Of a DNA stretch of 64,000 bases, positions 47,669-56,269 are shown in pieces. The translations under genes and the position numbers were made by a program. The first letter of the stretch is position 1. Every line of letters starts with the position of its first letter. The stretch comes from Streptomyces fumanus. GTDB lineage: Bacteria; Actinomycetota; Actinomycetes; Streptomycetales; Streptomycetaceae. The notes under the pieces were generated by a model. That model was not told the DNA's origin. It saw only the letters and a program-made list of their open reading frames with translations, and searched no databases. Location of the stretch: contig NZ_BNBI01000001.1 of assembly GCF_014655295.1 (NCBI RefSeq), forward strand, positions 62,001-126,000, given 5' to 3'.

Positions 47669-47977
47669 ACCCGCGCGGTGTGGACCCGGCTCACGGCGGA
47701 CCCGCCGCGGACCGCGCGGTTGGACCCGGTCCACGGGCCCGCCGCGGACCGCGCGGTGTGGACCCAGCTCACAGCGGACCCGCCGCAGACCGCGCGGTGT
47801 GGACCCAGCTCACAGCGGACCCGCCGCAGACCGCGCGGTGTGGACCCGGTCCACGACGGACCCGCCGCAGACCGCGCGGTGTGGACCCGGTCCACGACGG
47901 ACCCGCCGCAGACCGCGCGGTGTGGACCCAGCTCACGGCGGACCCGCCGCGGACCGCGCGGTGTGCGCCCCGTTCAC
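47669..47977. repeat. 41-bp tandem repeat array, 8 copies
   Basis: ACCGCGCGGTGTGGACCC-type units begin at about 47670, 47711, 47748, 47789, 47830, 47871, 47912 and 47953. All steps are 41 bp except one of 37 (a 4-bp loss). Each unit contains CCGCGCGG. Two kinds alternate: GTGGACCCGGTCCAC (a perfect inverted repeat) and GTGGACCCAGCTCAC. The last unit contains the stop codon of the serine hydrolase gene (47974-47976). The array fills the gap to the methyltransferase start. Confidence 0.92.
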
Positions 47978-49104
47978 AATCCCCGCACCGCCCGTGCCAC
48001 CCGCGACGCCAGTGCCGCGCGCGGGCGGCTGTCCGGGGGGCGGCGGCAGGGGTGGACCGTGTTGGCCAGCAGGACCAGGAACGTGTCCGTGGCCCGGTCG
48101 AGGACCAGCATCGTGCCGGTGAAGCCGGTGTGCCCGGCCGCCCCGCGCCCCGCCAGCTCCCCCATGAACCACGTCTGGTCGAGGGCGAAGCCCAGGCCCG
48201 GCGGGCTCAGCATCAGCTCCACGAAGTCGGGGCCGAGTATCCGGGCCGGCCCGTAGGAGCCGCCCGCCAGCAGCGCGCGGCAGAACACCGCCAGGTCCCG
48301 CGCGGTCGAGAAGAGCCCGGCGTGCCCGGCCACCCCGCCCAGCGCCCAGGCGTTCTCGTCGTGCACGACCCCGCGCAGCAGCCCCCGGTCGGTGCGGGCC
48401 CAGGGCCGCCGCTGGTCCTCCGTGGCCGCCGCGCCCGGGCAGGGGCCGAAGCGGGTCGACGTCATGCCCAGCGGCCGGGTGATGCCGTCGCGGACCAGGA
48501 CGTCGAGGGTGCGGCCGGTGGTCCGCTCCAGGACCTGCTGGAGCAGCAGCATGTTCAGGTCGGAGTACAGGTACGTGCCGGGCGGGCCGGCCGGCCGCTC
48601 GGCCCGCAGCAGGTTCAGCCGTTCGCCGTCGTCGGCGCAGTCGTACAGCGGGAGTTCGGGCCGCAGCCCGGAGGTGTGAGTGAGGAGCTGTCGGACGGTG
48701 ACGCGGTGCGCGGCGGCGCCGTGGAAGTCCGGCAGGTACGCGCCGACCTCCGCGTCGATGCCGAGCGTGCCCCGCTCGATCTGCTGCACGGCGGCGACCG
48801 ACGTGAACAGCTTGGTGAGCGAGGCCAGGTCGAAGGGCGTGTCGAGGGTGGCCGGCACCCGGGCCGGCGGCGGCAGCTCCACGCCCGTACCGCGGTCGGC
48901 GTCGTACGCCGCGTACCGTACGGCCCAGCCCGCGGCCTCCTCCACGGCGAGCACCGGTCCCCGTCCGACGGCCACGACGGCGCCGGGCGACCAGGGCCGG
49001 TCGCCGCTGGTGAGGTCGTGGACCTCCCGGACGAGGTGCCGGAGCTGGCCGGAGTCGAGTCCGGCGCGCTCCGGTGTGTCGGTGCGCAGTCTCGGTGCGC
49101 TCAG
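47974..49104 (-). CDS. Serine hydrolase (beta-lactamase/PBP4*-like), probable CTG start
   Basis: A 376-residue member of the class C beta-lactamase/esterase family. Active-site motifs: SLTK (95-98) with the nucleophile serine, YSDLN (180-184), and HTGFTG near the C-terminus. LTHTSGL (142-148) is typical. No signal peptide is seen, so an intracellular esterase or peptidase is likely. No ATG, GTG or TTG suits the N-terminus: the next in-frame GTG would remove the first strand. CTG at 49104, overlapping the MFS stop as CTGA and preceded by GGAGGGGG at seven bases, fits best. Confidence 0.85.
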   Translation of the reverse strand: MSAPRLRTDTPERAGLDSGQLRHLVREVHDLTSGDRPWSPGAVVAVGRGPVLAVEEAAGWAVRYAAYDADRGTGVELPPPARVPATLDTPFDLASLTKLFTSVAAVQQIERGTLGIDAEVGAYLPDFHGAAAHRVTVRQLLTHTSGLRPELPLYDCADDGERLNLLRAERPAGPPGTYLYSDLNMLLLQQVLERTTGRTLDVLVRDGITRPLGMTSTRFGPCPGAAATEDQRRPWARTDRGLLRGVVHDENAWALGGVAGHAGLFSTARDLAVFCRALLAGGSYGPARILGPDFVELMLSPPGLGFALDQTWFMGELAGRGAAGHTGFTGTMLVLDRATDTFLVLLANTVHPCRRPPDSRPRAALASRVARAVRGL

Positions 49105-50402
49105 CTCTCTTCCCCCTCCGCGCCCGCGTGGGCGGTGCCGGCCTTCCAGGGACGGCACATTCCCACGAAGCAGGCCGCCGCCACCAGTGCCGCGGCCAGT
49201 TGGACGACGGCCATCGGCAGGGCGGTGTCCTCGCCGGCCACGCCGACCAGCGGGGAGGCGACCGCGCCGATGAGGAACGAGGAGGTGCCGAGCAGCGCGG
49301 AGGCCGACCCGGCGGCGTGCCGGACCCGCATCAGGGCCAGCGTCTGGGTGTTGGGCAGGGTGACGCCCATCGCCGACATCAGCACGAACAGCGCGGCGGC
49401 GACGGGCACCAGGCCCACCTCGCCGAAGACGCCGAGGGTCATCAGCAGCAGCGCCGCCGACGCCGCGGCGATCACCGCGAGGCCGGCGCCCAGCACCCGG
49501 TCCAGGGAGACCCGGCCGACCAGGACCTTGCCGTTGACCTGGCCGACGGCGACCAGGCCGATGGAGTTCAGGCCGAACAGCAGGCTGAAGGTCTGCGGGG
49601 AGGCGCCGTAGATCTCCTGGACGACGAACGGCGAGGCGGAGATGTACGCGAACAGCGCGGCGAAGGCGAAGCCGCCCGCGAGCATGTACCCGGTGAAGGC
49701 GCGGTCGGCGAGCAGCCGCCGCATCGCGCCGAGGGCCTCGCGGACGCCGCCCGCGTGCCGTTCGGCGGCCGGCAGCGTCTCCGGCAGTTGCGCCCAGACC
49801 AGCGCGCCGAGCAGCACGCCGACCACGGTGAGCAGCACGAACACGCCCCGCCAGTCGGTGAACCGCAGGATCTGCCCGCCGATCAGCGGGGCGACGACGG
49901 GCGCGACCCCGGAGATGAGCATGAGGGTGGAGAAGAAGCGGGCCATGGCGTCGCCGTCGTACAGGTCGCGGACGACGGCCCGGGCGATGACGATGCCGGC
50001 GGCGCCCGCGAGTCCCTGCGCCAGCCGGAAGGCGACGAGGAGTTCGACGGTGGGCGCGAGCGCGCACAGGGCGGTGGCGACGACGTAGACGGCGAGGCCG
50101 GCCAGCAGCGGGCGGCGGCGGCCCAGCCTGTCGCTGAGCGGTCCGACGGCCAACTGGCCCAGGGCCATGCCGGCCAGGCAGGCGGTGAGGGTGAGCTGCA
50201 CGGTCGCGGCGGGGGCGTGCAGGGAGTCGGTGACCTCCGGGAGCGAGGGGAGGTACATGTCCATCGCCAGCGGGGGCGTGGCGGTCAGCCCGCCCAGGAC
50301 GAGGGTGACGAGCAGGCCGGTGCGGCGGGCGGCGGGTGCCGCGCCGCGGGGTGCGGCGGCGGCCGGTGGTGTGCGCGGTATCGATGCCCCTCGCTCGGGC
50401 AT
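49101..50402 (-). CDS. Bcr/CflA-type MFS multidrug efflux transporter
   Basis: A 433-residue, 12-helix MFS exporter of the Bcr/CflA subfamily. It has MDMYLPSLPEV in the first helix region, the motif-A loop GPLSDRLGRRRPLL near 96-109, and FRLAQGLAGAAGIVIARAVVRD. It probably exports drugs or small metabolites with protons. The start ATG 50402 has GGAGG-GAGGGG upstream and is preferred over a GTG 30 bases earlier. It is translationally coupled to the serine hydrolase gene and divergent from the Gfo/Idh/MocA gene. Confidence 0.92.
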   Translation of the reverse strand: MPERGASIPRTPPAAAAPRGAAPAARRTGLLVTLVLGGLTATPPLAMDMYLPSLPEVTDSLHAPAATVQLTLTACLAGMALGQLAVGPLSDRLGRRRPLLAGLAVYVVATALCALAPTVELLVAFRLAQGLAGAAGIVIARAVVRDLYDGDAMARFFSTLMLISGVAPVVAPLIGGQILRFTDWRGVFVLLTVVGVLLGALVWAQLPETLPAAERHAGGVREALGAMRRLLADRAFTGYMLAGGFAFAALFAYISASPFVVQEIYGASPQTFSLLFGLNSIGLVAVGQVNGKVLVGRVSLDRVLGAGLAVIAAASAALLLMTLGVFGEVGLVPVAAALFVLMSAMGVTLPNTQTLALMRVRHAAGSASALLGTSSFLIGAVASPLVGVAGEDTALPMAVVQLAAALVAAACFVGMCRPWKAGTAHAGAEGEES

Positions 50403-50444
50403 GTGCCCCTCCCTCCTCGACGGATGCGGCACCTATGCTCTCAG

Positions 50445-50480
50445 CTCGAACGGACAACTCGAACGAATACTTCGATCGAG
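50445..50480. promoter_or_regulatory. Repeat-rich divergent control region
   Basis: CTCGAACG is repeated at 50445-50452 and 50458-50465. TCGAA-CGAATAC-TTCGA (50459-50475) is an inverted repeat, and TCGATCGA (50472-50479) is a palindrome. They sit midway between the divergent MFS and Gfo/Idh/MocA genes and are a likely regulator-binding area. No regulator is encoded next to them. Confidence 0.45.
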
Positions 50481-50513
50481 TGATGAGTGTGACGTGAGTG
50501 AGGGTGGGCACGG

Positions 50514-51530
50514 GTGACCGGACGGAAGGTGCGCTGGGGGATCCTGGCGACCGGCGGGATGGCGGAGCGGTTCACGGCGGACCTGGTGGACCTGCCGGAC
50601 GCGGAGGTCGTGGCGGTGGCCTCGCGCCGCGCGGAGTCGGCGAAGGCGTTCGCGGACCGCTTCGGCATCGAACGGGCGTACGGCGACTGGGAGTCGCTGG
50701 CGCGGGACGAGGACGTGGACGTGGTGTACGTGGCCACCCCGCACTCGGCGCACCGGGCCGCCGCCGGTCTCTGCCTGGAGGCGGGCCGCAACGTGCTGTG
50801 CGAGAAGCCGTTCACGCTGAACCTGCGGGAGGCGGCGGAACTGGTCGCGCTGGCCAGGGAGCGCGGCGTCTTCCTGATGGAAGCGATGTGGATGTACTGC
50901 AACCCGCTGGTACGCCGGCTCAAGACGCTGGTGGACGACGGGGCGGTCGGCGAGGTCCGTACCGTGCAGGCCGACTTCGGGCTGGCGGGGCCGTTCCCGG
51001 CGGCGCACCGGCTGCGCGACCCCGCGCAGGGCGGCGGGGCCCTGCTCGACCTGGGCGTCTACCCGGTCTCCTTCGCGCAGTTGCTGCTCGGGGAGCCGTC
51101 GGACGTGACGGCCCGGGCGGTGCTGTCGCCGGAGGGCGTCGACCTCCAGACCGGCGCGCTGCTGGCCTGGGAGGGCGGCGCCCTGGCCTCGGTGCACTGC
51201 TCCATCGTGGGCGGCACGGCCAACGCGGCCTGCATCACCGGCTCCGCGGGCCGGATCGACGTACCGGACGGGTTCTTCTTCCCGGAGCGGTTCGTGCTGC
51301 ACCGGGACGGCCGTGACGCGGAGGAGTTCACGGCCGACCCGGCCGACGGGCCCCGGGCCAGCCTGCGGCACGAGGCCCGGGAGGTGATGCGGGCGGTGCG
51401 CGCCGGGGAGACCGAGTCGCCGCTGGTCCCGCTGGACGGCACCCTTGCCGTGATGCGGACGCTGGACGCGATCCGGGAGCGCGTCGGCGTCCGCTACCCC
51501 GGCGAGGAACCGGCCGTCACGCCGGTGTGA
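50514..51530 (+). CDS. Gfo/Idh/MocA family oxidoreductase
   Basis: A 338-residue NAD(P)-dependent dehydrogenase acting on sugars, polyols or related compounds. The Rossmann start is WGILATGGMAERF (8-20), the conserved catalytic EKPF is at 97-100, and GGALLDLGVYP near 170 carries the substrate-binding region (with the Asp of the family D-x-G-x-Y motif). GTG 50514 is the chosen start, with GAGGG about 9 bases upstream. Its 3' end overlaps the convergent PhoD gene by 14 bases. The substrate is unknown. Confidence 0.92.
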   Translation: MTGRKVRWGILATGGMAERFTADLVDLPDAEVVAVASRRAESAKAFADRFGIERAYGDWESLARDEDVDVVYVATPHSAHRAAAGLCLEAGRNVLCEKPFTLNLREAAELVALARERGVFLMEAMWMYCNPLVRRLKTLVDDGAVGEVRTVQADFGLAGPFPAAHRLRDPAQGGGALLDLGVYPVSFAQLLLGEPSDVTARAVLSPEGVDLQTGALLAWEGGALASVHCSIVGGTANAACITGSAGRIDVPDGFFFPERFVLHRDGRDAEEFTADPADGPRASLRHEAREVMRAVRAGETESPLVPLDGTLAVMRTLDAIRERVGVRYPGEEPAVTPV

Positions 51531-53157
51531 GGCCCTGGTCGCCGACCTCGGTGACGAAGGAGGCGGCGGTGGTGAGCGGCGCGCCCTGGGTGGTGACGCG
51601 GGAGACGGTCTTGAAGTCGGCCCGCGCGAACCGGTCGTTCATCGACACGGTGGCGTAGCCGCGCAGCCCGTTGTAGAAGCGCAGGTGGGGGTTGGCGGCC
51701 AGGTAGGTGCTCCAGTTGGCGGGCTTCTCGGTGCCGTCGCCGCCGCTGGTGATGGAGGAGGTGACGATCTCGGTGCCCAGGGTGCGGGAGCCGGGGTCGT
51801 CGAAGTCCCGCTTGATGTCGAAGCCGTAGTGCACGTGCACGTCGCCGGTGAGGACCATGAGGTTCTCCACGCCGGCCGCCTCGGCGCCGGCCAGGACCCG
51901 GTCCCGGGAGGCCGGGTAGCCGTCCCAGGAGTCCATGGAGACCTTGGAGGGCAGGGTGGTGGAGTTGTACCGGCGGGAGAAGGTGACCTGCTGGGGCAGC
52001 ACGTTCCAGACCGCGTCCGAGCGCTGCCAGCCCTTGAGCAGCCAGCGCTCCTGGGCGTCCCCGGTCAGGGTGCGGCGCGGGTCCTCCGACTCCGGGCCGG
52101 GGTACTGCCAGCCGTCGCCGTACGCCTGGTTGGAGCGGTACTGGCGGGTGTCGAGCACGTCGAACTGGGCCAGCCGGCCCCAGTGCAGCCGGCGGTAGAG
52201 CCTCAGGTCGGGGCCGTCGGGGAGCTGGGGGCGGCGCAGCGGCATGTTCTCCCAGTACGCCCGGTAGGCGGCGGCGCGGCGGAGCAGGAACTCCTCGGCG
52301 GGGCCCTCGGACTCGGAGGTGTCGTCGGCGTAGTTGTTCTCGGTCTCGTGGTCGTCCCAGGTGACGACGAAGGGGTGCGCGGCGTGCGCGGCGCGCAGAT
52401 CGGGGTCGGACTTGTAGAGGGCGTACCGCAGCCGGTAGTCCTCCAGCGTCACCGTCTCGTGGTTGAACAGCGCGGGCAGGGTGCCGGCCGGGTAGGCGCG
52501 GGCGCCGCCGACGGCGCTGACGGCGTACTCGTAGAGGTAGTCGCCGAGGTGGAAGACGACGTCCACGTCCTCCTCGGCGAGGTGCCGGTAGGCGGTGTAG
52601 TAGCCCTGGTCGTAGCGCTGGCAGGAGACCAGGCCGAAGGTGAGGTCCTTGACCCGGGCGCCCTCGGGCGGGGCGGTGCGGGTGCGGCCGGTGGGGCTGA
52701 TCCAGCGGCCGGCCTTGAAGCGGTAGTAGAAGACGTGCCCGGGCGGGAGGTGGTCGGCCTCCACGTGCACGGTGTGCTGGAACTCGGGGTGGGCGGTGGC
52801 GGTGCCGCGTCTGACGACCCGTCGGAAGCGTTCGTCGAGGGCGAGTTCCCAGGAGACGGTGACCCGCTGGGCGGGCAGTCCGGCGTCGGCCTGGTACGGG
52901 GCGGGCGCCAGACGGGTCCAGAGCAGCACGGAGCCGGGCTGCGGGTCGCCGGAGGCGACGCCGAGGGTGAACGGGTCGGCGGTGATCCGCGCGGCGTCGA
53001 GTTCGGCGGCGCTCGCGGTGCCGGCGGCCGGCAGGTTCACCGAGAAGGCGAGCGCGGCGGCGGCGCCGGTGAGCGTCAGGAAGCGGCGGCGGCCCAGGTG
53101 CCGGGCGGCGGCGCGGAGTTCGGGGGCGTGCTGGGGCTGGTGCTGCGCGGGTGTCAT
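51517..53157 (-). CDS. phoD: Tat-secreted PhoD-family alkaline phosphatase
   Basis: A 546-residue extracellular phosphodiesterase/phosphatase. The N-terminus has a twin-arginine motif (GRRRFLTL, 22-29), a hydrophobic core and cleavage near TASA-AE (about 50). The PhoD domain shows VSCQRYDQGYY, FHLGDYLYEY, WDDHETENNY and TGDVHVHYGFD, providing the Fe/Ca ligands. GGGGAGG precedes the ATG. Such enzymes release phosphate from organic phosphates and are usually induced by phosphate limitation via PhoP, but I did not recognise a clear PHO box in the 125-base divergent gap. Confidence 0.92.
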   Translation of the reverse strand: MTPAQHQPQHAPELRAAARHLGRRRFLTLTGAAAALAFSVNLPAAGTASAAELDAARITADPFTLGVASGDPQPGSVLLWTRLAPAPYQADAGLPAQRVTVSWELALDERFRRVVRRGTATAHPEFQHTVHVEADHLPPGHVFYYRFKAGRWISPTGRTRTAPPEGARVKDLTFGLVSCQRYDQGYYTAYRHLAEEDVDVVFHLGDYLYEYAVSAVGGARAYPAGTLPALFNHETVTLEDYRLRYALYKSDPDLRAAHAAHPFVVTWDDHETENNYADDTSESEGPAEEFLLRRAAAYRAYWENMPLRRPQLPDGPDLRLYRRLHWGRLAQFDVLDTRQYRSNQAYGDGWQYPGPESEDPRRTLTGDAQERWLLKGWQRSDAVWNVLPQQVTFSRRYNSTTLPSKVSMDSWDGYPASRDRVLAGAEAAGVENLMVLTGDVHVHYGFDIKRDFDDPGSRTLGTEIVTSSITSGGDGTEKPANWSTYLAANPHLRFYNGLRGYATVSMNDRFARADFKTVSRVTTQGAPLTTAASFVTEVGDQGLTPA

Positions 53158-53282
53158 CCGGTCCTCCCCTTGCGGTGGTTGCAGGGGGCATTCGATGGGT
53201 CGAGGACGACCATCGCTTGGCGCGGACATGACCGGACTGTGACGGTCGGATGCACGGTGGTCCTCCCCCTACGCTGCCGTCC

Positions 53283-54077
53283 ATGAACACCGTGAGCAGC
53301 ACCGACGAGGGGACGTACGAGATGTCCGGACAGCACAGGATCGCCGTGGTCACGGGCGCCGGTTCCGGCATCGGCCGGGCGATCGCCGTCGAACTGGGCC
53401 GCGCGGGCTGGTCGGTGGCGCTGGCCGGCCGGCGCACCGGGCCCCTTGAGGAGACGGCCGCCCTGCTCCCGGACGGCAGCTCCCTCGCCGTCCGCGCCGA
53501 CGTCTGCGAACCCGGCGACGTGGCGGGCCTGTTCGCCGCCGTGCGCGACCGCTTCGGCAGGCTGGACCTGCTGTTCAACAACGCGGGTACGTTCGGCCCC
53601 GGCGGCGTGCCGGTGGAGGACCTGCCCTACGACGCCTGGCGGCACGTGGTGGACACCAACCTCAACGGCGCGTTCCTGTGCGCGCAGGCCGCGTACCGGC
53701 AGATGAAGGAGCAGGACCCGCGCGGCGGCCGCATCATCAACAACGGCTCGATCTCCGCGCACGCCCCCCGCCCGCACTCCGTCGCCTACACCGCCACCAA
53801 GCACGCCCTGACCGGACTGACCAAGTCGCTCTCGCTGGACGGGCGGGCGTACGGCATCGCGGTCGGGCAGATCGACATCGGCAACGCGGCGACCGACATG
53901 ACGGCCCGGATGGAGACCGGAGCGCTCCAGGCCAACGGCGAGGTCGTGCCCGAGCCGGTGATGGACGTGGCCGACGTGGCGCGCACGGTGCGGCACATGG
54001 CGGAGCTGCCACTGGAGGCCAACGTGCAGTTCGCCACCGTGCTGGCGACGGCGATGCCGTACATCGGGCGCGGCTGA
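53283..54077 (+). CDS. SDR family oxidoreductase
   Basis: A 264-residue classical SDR. Motifs: VTGAGSGIG (23-31), NNAG (99-102), Ser156, catalytic YTATK (169-173). The substrate is unknown. The start at 53283 is suggested by TACGCT seven bases upstream (leaderless pattern). An internal ATG at 53322, preceded by GAGGGG, is an alternative that would give a 251-residue protein. It is divergent from phoD. Confidence 0.88.
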   Translation: MNTVSSTDEGTYEMSGQHRIAVVTGAGSGIGRAIAVELGRAGWSVALAGRRTGPLEETAALLPDGSSLAVRADVCEPGDVAGLFAAVRDRFGRLDLLFNNAGTFGPGGVPVEDLPYDAWRHVVDTNLNGAFLCAQAAYRQMKEQDPRGGRIINNGSISAHAPRPHSVAYTATKHALTGLTKSLSLDGRAYGIAVGQIDIGNAATDMTARMETGALQANGEVVPEPVMDVADVARTVRHMAELPLEANVQFATVLATAMPYIGRG

Positions 54078-54498
54078 ACCCGGACGGTCCGCGCATCGTC
54101 ACGACCGAAAGATGAACATCCGCTTCACTCCGGCCGGAAGTGGAACTATGCTCAACTCTCCTCCACCGGAGCTTCACACTCCGGGTGCGTGCTCACCGGG
54201 CGTCACCGCCCGCCAGGGACCACAGCGAGGGGGGAGAGGGCGGCAGCCGTTCCGCGCCCGGCCGGGGGGGTCCGGGGGGACGCGCCGGAGCGCGGAGCGG
54301 TTGCCGTACGCCCATGAATCCCGGCCCGGTTCTCGTGCTCGGCGCCACCCTGCCCGACCACAGGGCCGACCCGGTCCACCCCTGGCACCACCCGAACGGC
54401 GGCCCCGGCCGGGCTCGCGGGAGGTCGGCCGGGGCGGGGGGTGCCACGGTGGACGGCAGGGGGTGACCCGACGCCGCCGTCCGCTTGGAGGAGCCACC
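54078..54498. other. 421-base interval without a convincing gene
   Basis: Open frames here have no family pattern and are explained by high G+C. A possible promoter is CTTCAC (54123-54128), 18-bp spacer, TATGCT (54147-54152), which would give the doxX-like gene a leader of about 340 bases. A small hairpin CCGGAG/CTCCGG lies at 54166-54184. Nothing else was recognised. Confidence 0.4.
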
Positions 54499-55044
54499 AT
54501 GACCTGCTGTTACGACCGACGGGACGTCGGCCTGCTGCTGCTCCGCCTGGGCACCGGCGGGGTCCTCGCCGCGCACGGCGCGCAGAAGCTGCTCGGCTGG
54601 TTCGGCGGCGGTGGCATCACCGGCACCGGCCAGGCGATGGAGGCCATGGGCTACACGCCGGGCAAGGCCAGCGCGGTGGCGGCGGGCGTCGCCGAGGCGG
54701 GCGGCGGGGCGCTGCTCGCGCTGGGCCTGGCCACCCCGGCGGCCGGTGCGGCGGCGACCGGCGCGATGGTGGGCGCGGCGGCGGTGCACGCCCCCAACGG
54801 CTTCTTCGCGCAGGAGGGCGGCTACGAGTACGCCGCGTCCCTCGCCCTGACCGCGACCGGCCTCGCGGTGACCGGGCCGGGTCGGCTCTCCCTCGACCAC
54901 GTCCTCGGTCACGCGGTCAACCGCAACTGGATGGTGCCGGTGGCCCTCGCGGTGACGGCGGCGGCCACGGCGGTGGTGGTCGGCGCCCGCAACAAGCGGG
55001 TACGGGAGGCTTCGCGGGCCGAGCGGGACCCGCTGGTGACGTGA
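54499..55044 (+). CDS. DoxX family membrane protein
   Basis: A 181-residue membrane protein with four hydrophobic segments. It has the DoxX opening LLLLRLGTGGVLAAHGAQKL and GWFGGGGITGTGQAMEAMGY, then AAGVAEAGGGALLALGL and the later APNGFFAQEGGYEYAASLA. GGAGGAG precedes the ATG. DoxX proteins are thought to act in redox or sulfur stress responses with oxidoreductases; here the SDR gene lies upstream on the same strand, but 421 bases away. Confidence 0.88.
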   Translation: MTCCYDRRDVGLLLLRLGTGGVLAAHGAQKLLGWFGGGGITGTGQAMEAMGYTPGKASAVAAGVAEAGGGALLALGLATPAAGAAATGAMVGAAAVHAPNGFFAQEGGYEYAASLALTATGLAVTGPGRLSLDHVLGHAVNRNWMVPVALAVTAAATAVVVGARNKRVREASRAERDPLVT

Positions 55045-55074
55045 CGGTCCCTCGGGGGCTGCTGGGGCGCGGCC

Positions 55075-55130
55075 GGGAGTGACTGTTCGGGAGTGACCGT
55101 TCCGGAGTGACTGTTCCGGAGTCACTGCTT
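55075..55130. repeat. Four 14-bp tandem repeats upstream of the PASTA-like gene
   Basis: GGGAGTGACTGTTC (55075), GGGAGTGACCGTTC (55089), CGGAGTGACTGTTC (55103) and CGGAGTCACTGCTT (55117). The block ends 19 bases before TACGAT (55150-55155), a possible -10 for the gene at 55213, so it could bind an activator. Confidence 0.8.
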
Positions 55131-55212
55131 CCGTATCCACGTATCTCGGTACGATGCGCTCACTCGAACGCAGGTACGCCTGCGGCCCGCTCCCGCAGAA
55201 AAGAACAGCGCC

Positions 55213-56235
55213 ATGTCCCGCCCGCCGGCCCCCGGCACACCCCGCTGGCTGTCCACGCCGGCCCGTGTCGGATACGTCCTCGCCGTCCCCCTGCTCGGTC
55301 TGCTCAACCAGTATCTGGGCTTCTTGGCGCTGATCGCCGCGATCGTCCTGGTCTGGAAGGACAGCCCCTGGCAGAAGGCGGCGAAGGTGGCCGCGACGAT
55401 CGCCGCGATGGCACTGCTCGGCGCGGTGCTGCCGGACCCGCCCGAAGACGGCGAGCCCGACCCGGTGGCCCGGACACAGACGGCGATCCCCGCCCCCTCC
55501 CCCACCCCCACGCCCACCCCTTCGCGGGAACGGCCCTCCCCGCCGCCCCCGGCCCCGGCGGACTACCGGGGCCTGCCGCTGGACGAGGCCCGGGAGAAGG
55601 CGGAAGCGGCGGGCTTCGGGGTGGACGAGCACAACGCGTCCGACGACGGCAAGAGCATCATGATGCGGATGAACTGGACCGTCTGCTTCCAGAAGACGGG
55701 CTGGACGTCCAGCGGCACCAAGACCATCGACTTCGGCGCGGTCAAGACGGGCGCCCCCTGCCCGGAGACGGACGGCGCCGCCGTGCCGTGGCCGCGGATG
55801 CCGGACCTGGCCTGGAAGACGTGGAAGACGGCCCGCGCGCGGATCCTCGCCCTGGACGTCGTACCGGAACACCACCTGCGCGCCGACACGGCGTACGGCA
55901 ACGACTGGCTGCCCGACGAGGGCGAGTACGAGGACTGGCGGGTGTGCGCGACCGACCCCGCGAAGGGCGGTGACGTCACCGTCGACACCTGGGTGACCGT
56001 CGGCCTGACCGACCCGGCCAACGGCTGCCCCGAGCCCGACTCCGACCGCGGCCACGCCGTCGACCTCCCCGACCGGGACGACGACGGCGACCCCGACTAC
56101 CGCGACCCGTACCCGGACGACCCCGACCGCACCACCACCACGCCGAACGGCCTCCCCGACCACTCCGACGACGACTCCTCGGACGGCGACTCGCACGGGG
56201 GCGACTGGAACTGCCCGCGCACGCGCTGGTGCTGA
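55213..56235 (+). CDS. Membrane protein with PASTA-like domains and acidic tail
   Basis: A 340-residue protein. Two hydrophobic segments (about 19-48 and 57-73) are followed by a Pro/Thr-rich linker (PAPSPTPTPTPSRERP). Then come two segments of PASTA-like pattern (YRGLPLDEAREKAEAAGF, 118-135; MPDLAWKTWKTARARILALD, from about 196). The last 60 residues are very rich in Asp with D-x-D-x-D-G units, resembling thrombospondin type 3-like calcium-binding repeats. The extracytoplasmic part may bind cell-wall fragments or calcium. Cys pairs suggest disulfides. The function is unknown. Confidence 0.72.
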   Translation: MSRPPAPGTPRWLSTPARVGYVLAVPLLGLLNQYLGFLALIAAIVLVWKDSPWQKAAKVAATIAAMALLGAVLPDPPEDGEPDPVARTQTAIPAPSPTPTPTPSRERPSPPPPAPADYRGLPLDEAREKAEAAGFGVDEHNASDDGKSIMMRMNWTVCFQKTGWTSSGTKTIDFGAVKTGAPCPETDGAAVPWPRMPDLAWKTWKTARARILALDVVPEHHLRADTAYGNDWLPDEGEYEDWRVCATDPAKGGDVTVDTWVTVGLTDPANGCPEPDSDRGHAVDLPDRDDDGDPDYRDPYPDDPDRTTTTPNGLPDHSDDDSSDGDSHGGDWNCPRTRWC

Positions 56236-56269
56236 CCTCCGCGAGAGCCGCCGCCCGGCCGTCACGCCG

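Noticed and set aside
54112..54498. Upstream extension of the DoxX protein to an ATG at 54112
   Set aside because: The extra 129 residues are low-complexity Arg/Gly/Pro sequence. GGAGGAG directly precedes the ATG at 54499, where the DoxX family pattern starts.
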